A stretch of 64,000 bases of DNA from Schizochytrium sp. TIO01 (Eukaryota; Sar; Bigyra; Thraustochytrida; Thraustochytriidae), in contig SMSO01000025.1 in the NCBI GenBank assembly GCA_004764695.1, positions 1,535,102-1,599,101 on the forward strand, given 5' to 3'. The translations under genes were made by a program, and so were the position numbers. Below the pieces are notes generated by a model, which saw only the letters and a program-made list of their open reading frames with translations, was not told the DNA's origin and did no database searches. Shown here in pieces: positions 10,517 through 22,060 of the stretch. Each line of letters begins with the position of its first letter. Positions within the stretch are counted from its first letter, which is position 1.

Positions 10517-11315
10517 GAGAGATTTGCTTACACAAGGCACTTTTCTTCGCACTGCCAATTGTAAAAACTGCAAAAGAGAAAGAGAAAATCAAGGTGTCCG
10601 TATATGCTTCAGATCAGCCAAACCCACACTTACAGTGTCTCACAACGTAATCTTCGTACTTTCCTGATTGATTTAAATTTTGCGGAAGGGACTATCACAC
10701 AGAACCAAAATAAGGACATTAAAGGAACATGACATGGAGGGTAAGGAATGATCGGTCTGGATAGATGACAAGGGACCCGTCTCGTCAGATTCTGTGCATT
10801 AAACAGTAATCATGACGGATCTATCCAGATTTGAATCGACTAATCAGAGACTGCAATGGACGTGTGAACCACGATGATGGTCTTTCACAGCTCTTGAATC
10901 ACGGTGTTAATGGTAACTTCGTACCGACGGGCTTCGGTCAAAGGTCACCTTTTGTCAAGATTTTATTATTATATTTTTATCATATCTTTTCAATTATTTT
11001 TTATATTCATATTTTCGTTTGTTGGTCATCTTGAGAGTTTGGATCAGTATCTTATATGTGTATGTGCGCAATCTCCAGATATGTTGCCATTAGTTTCAAA
11101 GTAGCGAGGTTGGAGGAAACAGATTTCTTTACTTATATGCCTATGGAAACGAGCAGTACGTTGCCAGCTCATCAAACACACAAAGCCAGCTAGGTATATA
11201 CAGAGCACAGATTTATGTAGCTACTAGAAGGAGAAGACAATAAAGAAGCCAGAAACAATAGCGAGTGGTAAAACCAAGAGGTTGTTTGCCTCGTGAATTA
11301 TACAGAGGAAAAAAA
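10517..11315. other. Convergent intergenic region
   Basis: These 799 bp separate the 3' ends of the DUSP-fold gene (plus) and the PH/J-domain gene (minus), so they mostly hold two 3' UTRs. An AT-rich T-tract region lies at about 10958-11010. No open frame has a recognisable domain. Confidence 0.6.
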
Positions 11316-14300
11316 TTAGTCAAAGCCCTTTTCAGTCTGCAACTTTTCAAGACGTTGAGCGAAAAGAACGCTGTTCTCGCAGCGGACAATTCGAAGACCA
11401 TCGATGAGGTCCCGACAAGCCTCCGCAGAGTCAAGCTGCAGGTAGCAAGTATGAGAGAGCTTCTTGCCCATGAGCACGACGTACGTGTCGATTTCACGAA
11501 GTACCTCCATTTCGAATTCGGCAATCTCCTCATCTGTTGCATCTTCCTTCAGCTCCTGCTCCTTACGTTCCTTGACAACAGGGTTCAGGAACGTCTGGCG
11601 CATTACACGATCGTTACGGCCATATAAAACATATTCAACAAAGCGAGACTCGATAGAATGCTCCATCTCGGGTTGCAGAGGGATGAATTCATCCGAAGTT
11701 GCCCCCTGATAGAAAATATGGTTGAGAGGGCCATCAGTAAAGAGAGTAACGCGGCGTGATGCAAGCTCGGCGGGAACCTTGTGTTCGTCCTTGTATATGT
11801 ACTTTGTAGGGGTGAACATGACACAATCAAAGCCACGGCGAAGAACTTCACGGATACGCTCACCGAGGTCGTATTTGGCGCGAAGCTGCTCGTCATAAAG
11901 TACGGTGTAAGCCTGTGACAGCATAGCAAACTCACTAGGGTCCACATCCGGATTTTTATCCGGGTGGTAAGATGCAGCAAGCTTGTAGAACTGCTTCCGA
12001 ATAACCTTACGGTCTGCGTCGGGCTCAACACCAAGAATGTCATAATGGGTTGCTGGCATGATGTACTTAGGATAGAAATCTTCGGACTTTGGCAGAGGCA
12101 CCTCCTTAAGTTTCTTCAAGAGCTCGCGCTCCTCGGCCTTTTTACGCTCGACCTCAGGGTCAACTGGCGTGGGATCCTTTGGCGGGGTCATAGTGTGCTT
12201 GTTTTCACGCAGAACGGCGTTGTGTACAATAACACGGTACCATTGTAGAATCTCCTTAAAGTTGTTGGAGCATACTTTGAAGCCGTCCTTCTGGCGACCT
12301 GTTTCATAAACAAACATTGCGAATGGCGTGGGCGTGGTGCCCAGTTTTTGTACGTCCGTCTCGATTTCAATACGGTCAAGTGAGAACATTTGCTTTGGTG
12401 TGAGTGAGGAGGAGTCTTTGAAGCAATACAACACTTGCGGTGAGAGACGGAAGAACCGTTTTTTCCACTTGGGTGGGGACTTGCTAAGCCATCTGGACTT
12501 GCGAGACATCTTCAAAAGCCATCCCTCGGCGTTTTTGGGTCCTCCGGTTAGTGCCGTTTCGTCCTCTTCGCTACGAAGGGCGTCGGGATCAGAGGTATCA
12601 ACGGTCACCTTGGGCTCTGGGATCTCGGCCGGAGGGCGACTAGGATTCAAGTCACGTGTTGAGGAAAACCGAGGGAGTTTAGAAGAACTTGATGATGACT
12701 GCTTAACCTTGAGAGTCTGAGCCTCCTTCAGACGATCGCCAAAAGGCACCAGTGCAAGACGTGGGTCTTCAACATAAACCTCCTTTTCAAGCTGCTTGGC
12801 CTGCTCAAGCATGTCCCGCAATTTGGCTTCGCGCTCGATCTGAGATGCGCGGCGCGATTTCTTCTTCTTCTTGGGCTTCTTTGCTTTGGTAGCTGCAGAC
12901 GTGGCAATAGGAGGTTGTTCGGGGCTTGGCTCCTCGTCTTCCTGAGGCAACTGCTGTTCAGCAGAAGCAGAAGCAGCTTTGGATTTCTTGGAGCTTGTAG
13001 AAGTGCTTACCGCAGATTTCGTCGACGCCTTGACGGAGTCCGCAACGCGGGCCTGTTCCTCCTCTTCGTCCTCCTCTGAAGATTCTTGCTCAACGTCAGC
13101 GTCTCGTGCCGCCATTGCTTCAGCCAAATGTACATAACCACCCTGACCATGAGACTTGCTAGCAATCGTTGCTGTACTTCCACGGCGGTCACGCTCGCGG
13201 TTGACCTCTGCAATGACAACCGACGCTGTCCGCGACCGAGCACGAGCTCGAGTTGATGCATTTTGAGCAGCAGCTCTACGTGAGGCTACAGAACGTTTTC
13301 CCTGAACACCTCCAGTGGTAGTTCTAGATTTGCGAGACTTCGACGAGCTCGTACCATTCATGACTTCTGTCGTTGCCGCGGACTTCTTCTTGGTCAATTT
13401 GCTAGATGCCGGGTTACGAGTAGATGTGGAATTTGGCGTGGGGTCCTCCTCTCCATGCTCTCCATGTTTAGTATTTGCTTTACGAACTGTGCGGCGAGTG
13501 CCCGTGGCTGCCTTAGGGCTTCGTCTCGATGCCGAACCAGAGGTAGCTCCAGCTTGATGATTCGTCTTCGACTCTTCAAAGTCCTCTGGCACAAAGGAAT
13601 TGTGCAGCGGTTGGTCGTTCTTATCAAGATGTTGGTGCCGAGGTTCTTCGTAATTCATTGGAGAAGGATTCTCAGCAGGCTTTCGATACGTGGACACCTG
13701 AATGGGGCTGGTTCGTGAAAGTGGCTTGGGTTCCTTGGTGAAGCGCTCTTCGCCGTTCTGTGTGTGCTGCAATGGAGACGCAATTCCCGTGAGGTCGGCA
13801 TTATCATAGTAGTGGTGATGGTGATGATGGTGCACTTCGATAAATCCACTCGCAGCGGTGGCCTGGGAAGGTTGGGAATGCGAGGAAGAGGCGCGTTGAG
13901 GCAGTGAACGCTGCGAGCGCTGATGCATGAGCTGCTGGGGCGACATGAGAACAAAATCGGACGCTCTCGAAGGGGATACAGTTGATGCAGCTGAGGAAGA
14001 GGAGGAGGTTGTGGTTGTACCTGAAGCATACCTACGGAAGGTTGATGGGGGCGGTGGTACGCTTACCTGCAAAGGACCACGAGAGCCAAATGTGCGCTGC
14101 CATTGCGAAGAGGTTGGTACAGATGAGTTTCCCGAGACAGGAATATCGAGATCCACAAAATGCGTGGGGGTAGTTCTTTGATCACGCTCAAATCTGTCTA
14201 ACTGGGAGAGACCAGAGTTGCTTGTGGCCCCATAAGAGTTTTGAGGCCAGCTCATCGGCGAAGCATAATCAGAGTTCTGCTTGTTCCATCCGTATGACTC

Positions 14301-14774
14301 ACGCGAGTTCGTCGAGCGTGGAATATTGTACGAAGAGGATGGAGCATATGGGGAATCACTGTATCCCTGGTGCCTTGGCTGGAACTGGCGATCTTGTGTT
14401 GGTGATTGTGCTTGTTGGGCAGCCCAGCGTGGAGGTCTTGCTGTTTGTGGAAGTTCCTCACTGCTTCGGGTTGTACTATGCTGGGGCATGACTGCCGCTC
14501 TCATTGCAGCAAGTCTTAGGTCACGAATGAGCTGTCGTCTCGCTTCATAAGGCAAATTAGGATCTACAGAAACTTGAGGCGGTTGATGCTGCCGGTCCAT
14601 AGTCAGGCCCGACCAATGTGTTGTTGACCTTGGTGCTGCAGAATTCGTAGTTTTACTGATACCAGAAGGGCCGTAGTAACCAAAACTATCCATGTCATCA
14701 TAATTGGTCGCCCTCGACGTCCATGAAGGTCTTTGCGATCTCTCCCAGTCAGCCGGCGACTGTGACGAGTACAT
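11316..14774 (-). CDS. PH domain plus DnaJ (J) domain protein
   Basis: 1152 residues. Residues 1-700 are disordered: Ser/Gln/Pro-rich, then a seven-His run (315-321), then Arg/Lys-rich and acidic segments with a Lys-rich patch (about 630-643). A PH domain lies at about 747-855 (EGWLLKMS start, KWKKRFFRL core, ILQWYRVI end helix), which usually binds phosphoinositides or proteins at membranes. A J domain lies at about 909-970 (YDILGV start) with the HPD motif at 937-939 that stimulates Hsp70 ATPase. The C-terminal 180 residues end in an ACRDLIDGLRIVR helix that resembles the last helix of a second PH-like fold (inference). A role recruiting Hsp70 to a membrane or vesicle is plausible but not shown. 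ATG start with A at -3 (taaaATGT). Divergent, 3.9 kb away, is the upstream zinc-finger 3' end. Confidence 0.93.
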   Translation of the reverse strand: MYSSQSPADWERSQRPSWTSRATNYDDMDSFGYYGPSGISKTTNSAAPRSTTHWSGLTMDRQHQPPQVSVDPNLPYEARRQLIRDLRLAAMRAAVMPQHSTTRSSEELPQTARPPRWAAQQAQSPTQDRQFQPRHQGYSDSPYAPSSSYNIPRSTNSRESYGWNKQNSDYASPMSWPQNSYGATSNSGLSQLDRFERDQRTTPTHFVDLDIPVSGNSSVPTSSQWQRTFGSRGPLQVSVPPPPSTFRRYASGTTTTSSSSSAASTVSPSRASDFVLMSPQQLMHQRSQRSLPQRASSSHSQPSQATAASGFIEVHHHHHHHYYDNADLTGIASPLQHTQNGEERFTKEPKPLSRTSPIQVSTYRKPAENPSPMNYEEPRHQHLDKNDQPLHNSFVPEDFEESKTNHQAGATSGSASRRSPKAATGTRRTVRKANTKHGEHGEEDPTPNSTSTRNPASSKLTKKKSAATTEVMNGTSSSKSRKSRTTTGGVQGKRSVASRRAAAQNASTRARARSRTASVVIAEVNRERDRRGSTATIASKSHGQGGYVHLAEAMAARDADVEQESSEEDEEEEQARVADSVKASTKSAVSTSTSSKKSKAASASAEQQLPQEDEEPSPEQPPIATSAATKAKKPKKKKKSRRASQIEREAKLRDMLEQAKQLEKEVYVEDPRLALVPFGDRLKEAQTLKVKQSSSSSSKLPRFSSTRDLNPSRPPAEIPEPKVTVDTSDPDALRSEEDETALTGGPKNAEGWLLKMSRKSRWLSKSPPKWKKRFFRLSPQVLYCFKDSSSLTPKQMFSLDRIEIETDVQKLGTTPTPFAMFVYETGRQKDGFKVCSNNFKEILQWYRVIVHNAVLRENKHTMTPPKDPTPVDPEVERKKAEERELLKKLKEVPLPKSEDFYPKYIMPATHYDILGVEPDADRKVIRKQFYKLAASYHPDKNPDVDPSEFAMLSQAYTVLYDEQLRAKYDLGERIREVLRRGFDCVMFTPTKYIYKDEHKVPAELASRRVTLFTDGPLNHIFYQGATSDEFIPLQPEMEHSIESRFVEYVLYGRNDRVMRQTFLNPVVKERKEQELKEDATDEEIAEFEMEVLREIDTYVVLMGKKLSHTCYLQLDSAEACRDLIDGLRIVRCENSVLFAQRLEKLQTEKGFD

Positions 14775-17700
14775 TTTACTCGACCTTGCTATAGCAATGA
14801 ATTGCAGAAAGAGATATCAGTAGCTATGCCTCCGTTGCTCGTTCGCTCTTTCACGTGCCTGAAAGTTGAACTACCCAAGATGATTGATTCACTATTGCGA
14901 ACGCACGTGAAGCGTACTGTACAGAACAATCAACTTATCAAGGCCACCTTGGCAACTTCTCACAGGGGGGGTGGAGAGCGATCGATGGCTGTTTGTCTCG
15001 ATGGATGGGCCGTAGGCTTGAGTGCAAGGAGAAGTATTACCTTGCAATGAAGTTGACTCTCGTCACTAAGTATATTTTGTTGCGGTTTGCAGACAACCGT
15101 ACCGCAAGCTAAGTATGCAAAGGGGCAGTCTTCGCAACCTGTACGCCTCCAAACGCCTCGCGAGGTTTGAAAGGAGTTCACCGGCACGCACAGGCAAGCA
15201 AGGACAAGATGGACTCGGGTTTGTGCAAACTAAAATAAATCACGATCATTCTAATTAGTGATACAGGCAATTTTATAACTTTTTAAAAAAAAAGTGCTCC
15301 TAGTACTACTCCTATTGTTCGCAATAATATAAGTAGTATGTATTTCTTTCTGTGAACTTCTTTTAATTTTGTAAGAGGTGATTCAAGTTCTATTCTAGGC
15401 CTCGCTAGTACCTAGCAACATGAATTATTTTAGTTAAATTTAAATAAATAAGAATATGGGACAAGCCAGAGAAATCAAGTTGGCCACGTCGCAGTCAATT
15501 TCATTCCATTTTGTTGCAGTCAGTCATCAGCGCATGTTAGTTAACATGCATGCGGAGTAGCACATCCTTGCGGAGAATATTCCGCGATCTCTTTTCCACC
15601 ACCGGTGGGCGTTGGATGCAACGCTCCTCGACTCGACTTCGTGACCGTCGTTATCAAACCAAGCTGCTACCACCATCCTCAAACTTTTATCCAACTTTAG
15701 AACTTCAAGTTCAACTTTGTTTCTTCTTCTAAACTTTCAAGTGGATATTATGATATTGAAACTAGAAAAATAGTACCTTCTACGTGTTTAGACTAGCCAG
15801 CACTAGGCAAGTGAGCACACCCAAACGGAAGGAAATCAGCAGCGCTTTTTTTTTCTTCCCCCTTTCGCACGCGCAGCAGCGCATATGAGCTCAGCGGAGA
15901 AACAAACAAACAGAGCAGAGGCCTATAGGAAAGGCAGCGTGGTGACTCAGCCAGGATGACAGGCACGCCTTCTCAGCGCAGGGGGTGGCTCAAAGGGCTC
16001 TGGCCTGCTCAAGCAGAGGCGAAACTACAAAGCTAAGGCCCCTCCACGCGAGGCGCCTCAATCGGCCTCAGGTGCGTGCAAACTCAAGAGGATTTTTTGG
16101 GCAGGAAAAGAGGATTAATATGGCAGAAACATAGGCGTGACTCTCAGTGGGCCAGGAGGGGACAGATCGCAGCTATGCTAGCAGCAGCGGTGGTGGACTT
16201 GTCTGCTGCGGGGCCACTGTGGGGCAGTCTACGCATATTGGCCGCAGTAGTATACGAATCAGAGGCCCCCACACTGCGCAGTTCGGCGCGTCGAGGATAG
16301 GGATTTAGCTGACCCTCCACTGCGACCTAAACTCTGCAGTGTGCAAGGGGGAGAAAAGTCCTGGCATCGACGCGTGCACACGGCGCGGGGGAACAAAGGG
16401 ATCACCACAGATGAGTATGTGGTTGTGCGGTTCCTGACGGTTCGATGTGATGAGTAATATGTAATTGGTTTCTTTACAGCCAACCACGTGCCGCGAACTT
16501 CGACTCCATCCCTCCATGAATCATCACCATGGTGGTTATAAGAACCTAGCGTGATAATTCGAGTGAGCGCAGCGTTCGTGATCAGCTGTGCCAGCCGATG
16601 GAATCGGCGTGGCCGTCCGGGTTCTTCTGCTTGCACAACCTCAAGGGACGATAGGCGCCTCTATACTAATTGACATTAAAGTTCTCGTAAGGTTTGCAAG
16701 CTCGAGTAGCGCGGTTCAAAGTTGAACCAATAAATGACATACATGCCCGAGGCACGTACACACCTTTTAATCCGCCTAAATTCTTAATCTTGATGGTGAA
16801 TCTGCGCTGTCTTAGCTATTGAGATAGAAAGTAGCTCGCGCAGTGCCGAGCTAGGCGGCGCTTTCAATTGCTTCAACGTGCGTACCTGCCAATCTATCAA
16901 AATGAGTAATTATTATGGCAAACTAAATTATTTAACTTATAACCTTTGACCGATGAGACTGGTGATGCTAAGGGATAGGGAAGTACCTCCACAAGTGCGT
17001 GGCATAGTGAAAGAAAATTCAGCCTGCAACAAAAGATTGCAAAGATTGCAAAGATTAAGGATCCCTTGGAAGCCACTTGGAAAGCTTACACAAATTCAGT
17101 GTTTGTTTATTTTAGAAATTAAGATCGGCATAAGATAACATCACAACTAGTACTAGGATTTTAAAATAAGCAGAGAGTATCCAGATTTATGACTAGGCAG
17201 TACCAGGGTAGGACTTCTTCGGATATAAGTATTGAGAAATTATTTCGGCTGGAGACTTTTTACCCAAGTCAAAACATTACAACTTAGTACCTCTGGCTAG
17301 TGAGCGTGGGTTGTAAGACTAGACTCAGGTCAAGACTCTAGAAAGGTCTCTCTCCCAACCTAGGCATCGCCCTACTTGCCGGTCAATGCAATCTTGAGAA
17401 GCCTATGTTAAGTCAAAATGATTGATTCAGGAGAAGCGTCCAAGTGACTGCGGAGAGGATGGAAGAATTATCTGAAAATGATTGCATTATAGCTGACTGC
17501 CAATCGGCAAAGTGACACGTGCCACTTTCTCAGTGTATATCACAATGTAGTTCATACTACCTTTTGCCTAGCTAGCTTGGGCTAATTCCCATGTGTTCGT
17601 TGTTTCTTATTATTGGCGAAAGCAAAGTCCAAAAGTTAAAGATTGAGAAGATTGAAAATAGATTTGGTATGTACCTGGATACTGCATGAAATAGGTTCAC

Positions 17701-18700
17701 AATAATGTGTAAACCGCACATTTTGAATTATGTAGGGAAGAAGAATGCACAGAGTTGACTAGAACCAAGTTTACCTTCTAACAGCGTTGTAATTGTCAGT
17801 GCCATGGCTAGACTATAAAAAATATATACTTGTTCTCACATGACGAAATGCGAGAGGAGGCATCTTGGGACTTAGGAATTCATTGTGGATTGCATTTGAA
17901 GGGTTTGTATCACCGCTTGCTAATTAGGATGCAACTCAAAAGAAGAGTAATGAATCACATCAACATTTTAAATAACCTACGAACACTCTTTCCAGATAGC
18001 AATTAGTCTAAGTAAAATTTGAAGTCATCATCCTCAAAAATACAATCTAAGTAACCAGGCCATAGACCAAATTAAAATATAGTAACAGCGATACAACAGC
18101 CCTATAAGTATTGCTTGTGTTCTACTGAGGAGTTCTAGTTATGACAAAATTCATATTTCATGAATGCCAACTTCAATAATGGTAGTAGCCTATGGAGCGG
18201 AGGTTATGTAGACTTGTGCTGAATAAACCCGGTAGGCTGTGTCGAGGTGGGGCTTGTGCAACTTAAGCGTAAAAAATATATAGATAAAGAATTTTGTTGG
18301 TGTCCTTGCTCGAAAGCTGAATTTCTCTATTCTTTCTTGCTTCTTCTTTTTTTGTTTAAAAAAGAGGGAGGATATTGGGTTGTTTGAGTCAACGAAACCG
18401 TCGCTGGTTTGTAATGTTTTGTTCATTTGGTTTAGACCAAAGTAAAACTATATCTTTTCAATTTGTAGGATGACCCGGTTTATCAATCTTCGAGAGTCCC
18501 ATATTTGCACATTTGTATTCGGGTACGATTGATCCAGTGTTGTGCTGCGAGGTGGGCACTATGTGGTCCAAAGGCTAACGTAAAATAAGGTATGGGCAAA
18601 TCCCATTTGAGATTCCATCAATTGAATCTCACATTCGTTGTGAGGTTTGCAATAAGAATGGTCATTTAGAAGAATAAACGTTCTGGACCGGGACGCATAA
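14775..18700. other. Gene-free interval between PH/J gene and zinc-finger gene
   Basis: This holds the 5' flank of the PH/J gene on its left and the 3' flank of the zinc-finger gene on its right, both minus strand. AT-rich stretches lie at about 15230-15460 and 17700-18110. No frame of useful length has a recognisable domain. A plus-strand fragment at about 18610-18720 reads like a decayed zinc-finger tail and is discussed as a finding. Confidence 0.5.
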
Positions 18701-20542
18701 TCATGAAGCGGTAGAAGATGGGGAAGGTGCAGAATTTCTGTTGATACTAGGCACGGTCTCTGCAGATGAGGTCAGCTTCACTGGGTTTGTAGAAATCCGC
18801 ATTGAAGATGGTAAAGGTGGTGGGGGTGCGCCTCCATTTAAACTGCTTACCAGACTGTTTCGCATGTGTTCTGGGGCAGTATAAAACGTAGATGGGTAAG
18901 TTAATGGCTGAGGGCTTGGGCCCTTTGGAAAAGACGACGATAAGTGACCTCCCCTGTTCTCCTTGGGTTGCTGAGACGAGGCATTGCTTTCTGCACTCTC
19001 GCTTTGATTGTCTCCAGCATCCTCGTCATCCTCGTCGTCTTCATCCTCGATCCGCCTTCTCTTTGACGGGGATAAATTTTCTGGACTACCCGAGCCACCT
19101 CCATGATGGATACAGTACATAAACCCACCACGTGCTGCACGATTGCAGGACTCTTCTCTGCAGCGAGTTCCACCACCGTGTGACTTACAATAGTTTGTTG
19201 GACCTTGCGCCAGTTTGGTACAAGATGCGACTTCACAGCAGCGCGCGAAACGCTTCCCATCCCAGCGCTTGACAGAACCTCTCACCATGTAAACTTTTCC
19301 CTTGATGCGCTGTGAGGCAGGTGGACAATCCAGGTAGACGGGCTCTGGTTTGATATCGTTCGATACAGGGAGATCCACAGCAGGTTGCACATCATTTCTG
19401 AATGGCGCAGCAAGGCCTGAATTTGCATGATGCAAATGTGGAATCTGAGAACCAACGCCTTGATCAAGCAAGTTTTGAATTGACGCTAGATTCGAAGCTT
19501 GTTGATTCGGCTGAAGTGATTGTTGTAGCTGTTTTTGCTGCTGAAACGCTGCAAGGGCTGCAGCAAATAAAGTTTGTTGGTGCTCATGAGAAGCCTTTTC
19601 AGCTGCTCCTCCAGCATCAGTCAAGTCAAAATTCTGATTGCCTGAGAGAAGATTTGGATTCCTCTGGTTTGGAGGAAAATGCGATTGGTTGTTGCGAATG
19701 CTTATGTTATCCGCTGCATTCGAATTAAAAAAGGCTGGCCTATTCCCCCCTGAGGAAGTGGGAGTACCAGCAGAGATGGATCTGTTACCAAGAAGAGTAG
19801 CAGCTAGGGAGCTGTTGGAGAGAGAAGTATTGAATTGAGATAGATTTCCCGTGGCAGAAGCATCCCCTGATGTGCGCGGGGCCCTCAGAAACTGCTGGAG
19901 AAATTGGTGCTCCTGGTGTTGACGTGGCTGTTCATGAACTTGTTGCTCCTGTTGTTGCTGTTGATGCATGAGAAGGAGCTGTAAGAGAAGCTTTTCACGG
20001 TCTACACCAGCAAAATTTGAAAGTAGTCTTTCGGCTGAGATCCCTGCAGAGGAAGAAAGGTCGCTCGAGGAGAAGGGCGGCTGTGAAACTCCAACTTGAT
20101 TTTGCATAGAGTCTTGAAATTGTGGAACAAACCCGTTGTTACCACTACCTTGAAGTATGGCAGCGGACTTTCGACGCTCGAGCTCGAGAGCAAGCATTCT
20201 CGCTACATCTGTCATGTTGTTGTTATTGTTGTTGCCTGAAATATTACTACTGTTTAGGCCACTCCAAGCGATATTGTTGGATGAATCGTTTGCTTCAGAC
20301 GTGCTAAAGGAATTATTGGCTAGAAAATTGAGATAGGAAGCGGGGAGTGAAGACGTTGCTTGAGAAGATCCGGGATGGTTTTGCTGCACGTAACTATCGC
20401 TATCGCTTGTGGTACTGCTAGTACTGTTGAATTTGCTCTTGCTGCTACTCTGGTTTGCGCTGTCTTCCCGCTTGACTGAAACCTCCCTAGAGTCCGCCAG
20501 GTGGCTTTTAAAGCGGGGCTGAGTACTATCACTTGTGGTCAT
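18701..20542 (-). CDS. Gln/Asn-rich protein with two Cys-x4-Cys-x10-Cys-x2-His zinc fingers (WRKY19-like type)
   Basis: 613 residues, likely nuclear. The N-terminal 400 residues are Ser/Asn/Gln-rich with poly-Asn (104-109) and poly-Gln (194-198), as in activation or prion-like domains. The conserved core is about 412-483 (KVYMVRGSVKRWDGKRFARCC). It is followed by two zinc fingers of identical spacing: Cys436, Cys441, Cys452, His455 and Cys461, Cys466, Cys477, His480, each closed by GGG. This is the WRKY19-like zinc-finger module seen in many stramenopile proteins (family knowledge). A basic patch SKRRR at 492-496 followed by an acidic run looks like a nuclear localisation signal. The tail is Ser/Pro-rich. 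The likely start is ATG at 20540-20542 with G at -3. A TTG five codons upstream is also in frame. A DNA- or RNA-binding regulator is inferred. Targets are unknown. Confidence 0.87.
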   Translation of the reverse strand: MTTSDSTQPRFKSHLADSREVSVKREDSANQSSSKSKFNSTSSTTSDSDSYVQQNHPGSSQATSSLPASYLNFLANNSFSTSEANDSSNNIAWSGLNSSNISGNNNNNNMTDVARMLALELERRKSAAILQGSGNNGFVPQFQDSMQNQVGVSQPPFSSSDLSSSAGISAERLLSNFAGVDREKLLLQLLLMHQQQQQEQQVHEQPRQHQEHQFLQQFLRAPRTSGDASATGNLSQFNTSLSNSSLAATLLGNRSISAGTPTSSGGNRPAFFNSNAADNISIRNNQSHFPPNQRNPNLLSGNQNFDLTDAGGAAEKASHEHQQTLFAAALAAFQQQKQLQQSLQPNQQASNLASIQNLLDQGVGSQIPHLHHANSGLAAPFRNDVQPAVDLPVSNDIKPEPVYLDCPPASQRIKGKVYMVRGSVKRWDGKRFARCCEVASCTKLAQGPTNYCKSHGGGTRCREESCNRAARGGFMYCIHHGGGSGSPENLSPSKRRRIEDEDDEDDEDAGDNQSESAESNASSQQPKENRGGHLSSSFPKGPSPQPLTYPSTFYTAPEHMRNSLVSSLNGGAPPPPLPSSMRISTNPVKLTSSAETVPSINRNSAPSPSSTAS

Positions 20543-22060
20543 ACCGGGGTATATCAACTCCGTCTGCAGGAGCAGGTCTCACAGCAGTGGTGGTGGCCGT
20601 AGCTGTGAGATGCCGTCCATGCACCCTGCCGGGACTAAGAAATCGCAGATCGTGATTAACGGGGAACCGCTTTGATCAAGGTTGGATGCGGCTTTTTGTC
20701 CCAAGATACTCTTACCCGCTGTGTCGAGACGCTTGTGTTATGGATAAAATTCCACAAAAGCTAGCTTTGATTTACACTGGCAAGAACTCCTAATTGCCTG
20801 GTTGCACCTGGCGGGCGGATGGTTTGTTCTTGTTTTTCTGTTTTTTTTCGATGACACCACGAGCCTTGCGCAACCTTCTTCTGGCCTGTGTAGGAGACTT
20901 TCTAAGTTTCCGCTATGTTTTACTAATCACAACAGCACAGTAACTCCCGCACAAGCTATTCGTTTCACACCAGCAGATTATCCAAATCGTTGAGAGAATG
21001 CCGTCAATTGAGCGAAAATTGACCGTGTGAAGGCGTCCAAGGTAAAGCAAAGAGTTGGCAGTGCGTGGTCACAATCTCTCCTTCGCCGTGGCAGCTCGAC
21101 GTTGTGGCAAGAGCACCCTAGAAAGTAGAATTGCCTTATTGCGCAAGCTCTTCAATAGTTTCTTGCTACAACCCTGAAGATCACCTGTCTATTACGCACC
21201 CACACACGATCAACACTTAACTTATGCAGGCCTAGCTGACAACAAGTGTATGACTTAATCGCAGCTAATCAAGGACGCTGTCTTCTTCTTCAAACTGCTC
21301 AGGGCGCACAAAAGTCGAAGTTGAGAATTAGAAGAGATTGACAGCGCAAATCGCGACCCGCTTAGAAGAACGAACCCAAGGGCACGACGAGAGCGGTGGT
21401 GCCTGTGTCGGTTGGAAGTGTTATGGTCTGTGCCTATTGATAACGAGGTGTTTCTGCCGCGCGATAGTCCGCTTCGACAAGTGCCTGAACTACGAGAGCC
21501 GTAGCGCTCGATGGACGCACGAAGTGACGAAGACGATTGAAAAGGAAATGCACGAGTGAAGTCCAAAATGAAAACCACAAGAACGCAAAGCACCGCCGAG
21601 TATTGCAGCAGCGAACGTAGAAGAGTGAAATTCTGCGAGAGAAGAGAGGGCAAGTAGAGACCAGGATGCAGGACGCGGGTAGAGCTGTCGTTGTGGCGCA
21701 CCTGTAGCGTTGATCGATTGATGTTTCCAGCAAGATGCTGTGCGTGAATGGATGAGTGAATGGCCGAGCGAGACTCAGACTCAGACGGGCTTGTGCTCCT
21801 TGCTCCTTCAGCAGCTGCCTGCGTGGCTCCCTGCGTGCGTGCGTGCGTGAATGAGTGCCTGTTTGGCAGATCGATTAGTTTCTCCGTTGGATGATTGATT
21901 GATCGAACGATCGATCGATCGATTGGGTTCTCTTGATTGACTGATGGATCGATCGATCGTCGAGTAGTGTTTTTTCTTGTTGCAAGTTTGATTGAGGTTG
22001 TTTGTTCGTTTAAAGGGAGACCGATCGATCGATATTTCAACTCTTCTTTCAACCCAAGTT
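20543..22060. other. 5' flank of the zinc-finger gene
   Basis: Likely promoter and 5' UTR of the minus-strand zinc-finger gene. A 265-codon minus-strand frame (21255-22052) is open here, but it begins at the GATC and GCGT microsatellites, is low-complexity in composition and shows no domain, so I do not call it a gene. Confidence 0.45.
21831..22033 (+). repeat. GCGT and GATC tetranucleotide repeats
   Basis: (GCGT)n lies at about 21831-21849. It is followed by three clusters of GATC/GATT units at about 21892-21926, 21947-21960 and 22020-22034. The GATC clusters are each short palindromic runs such as CGATCGATCGATCG. Confidence 0.85.

Noticed and set aside
21255-22052. 265-codon minus-strand frame
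   Set aside because: It is opened by stop-free GATC and GCGT repeats. The peptide is Ser/Arg-rich low complexity with no domain.
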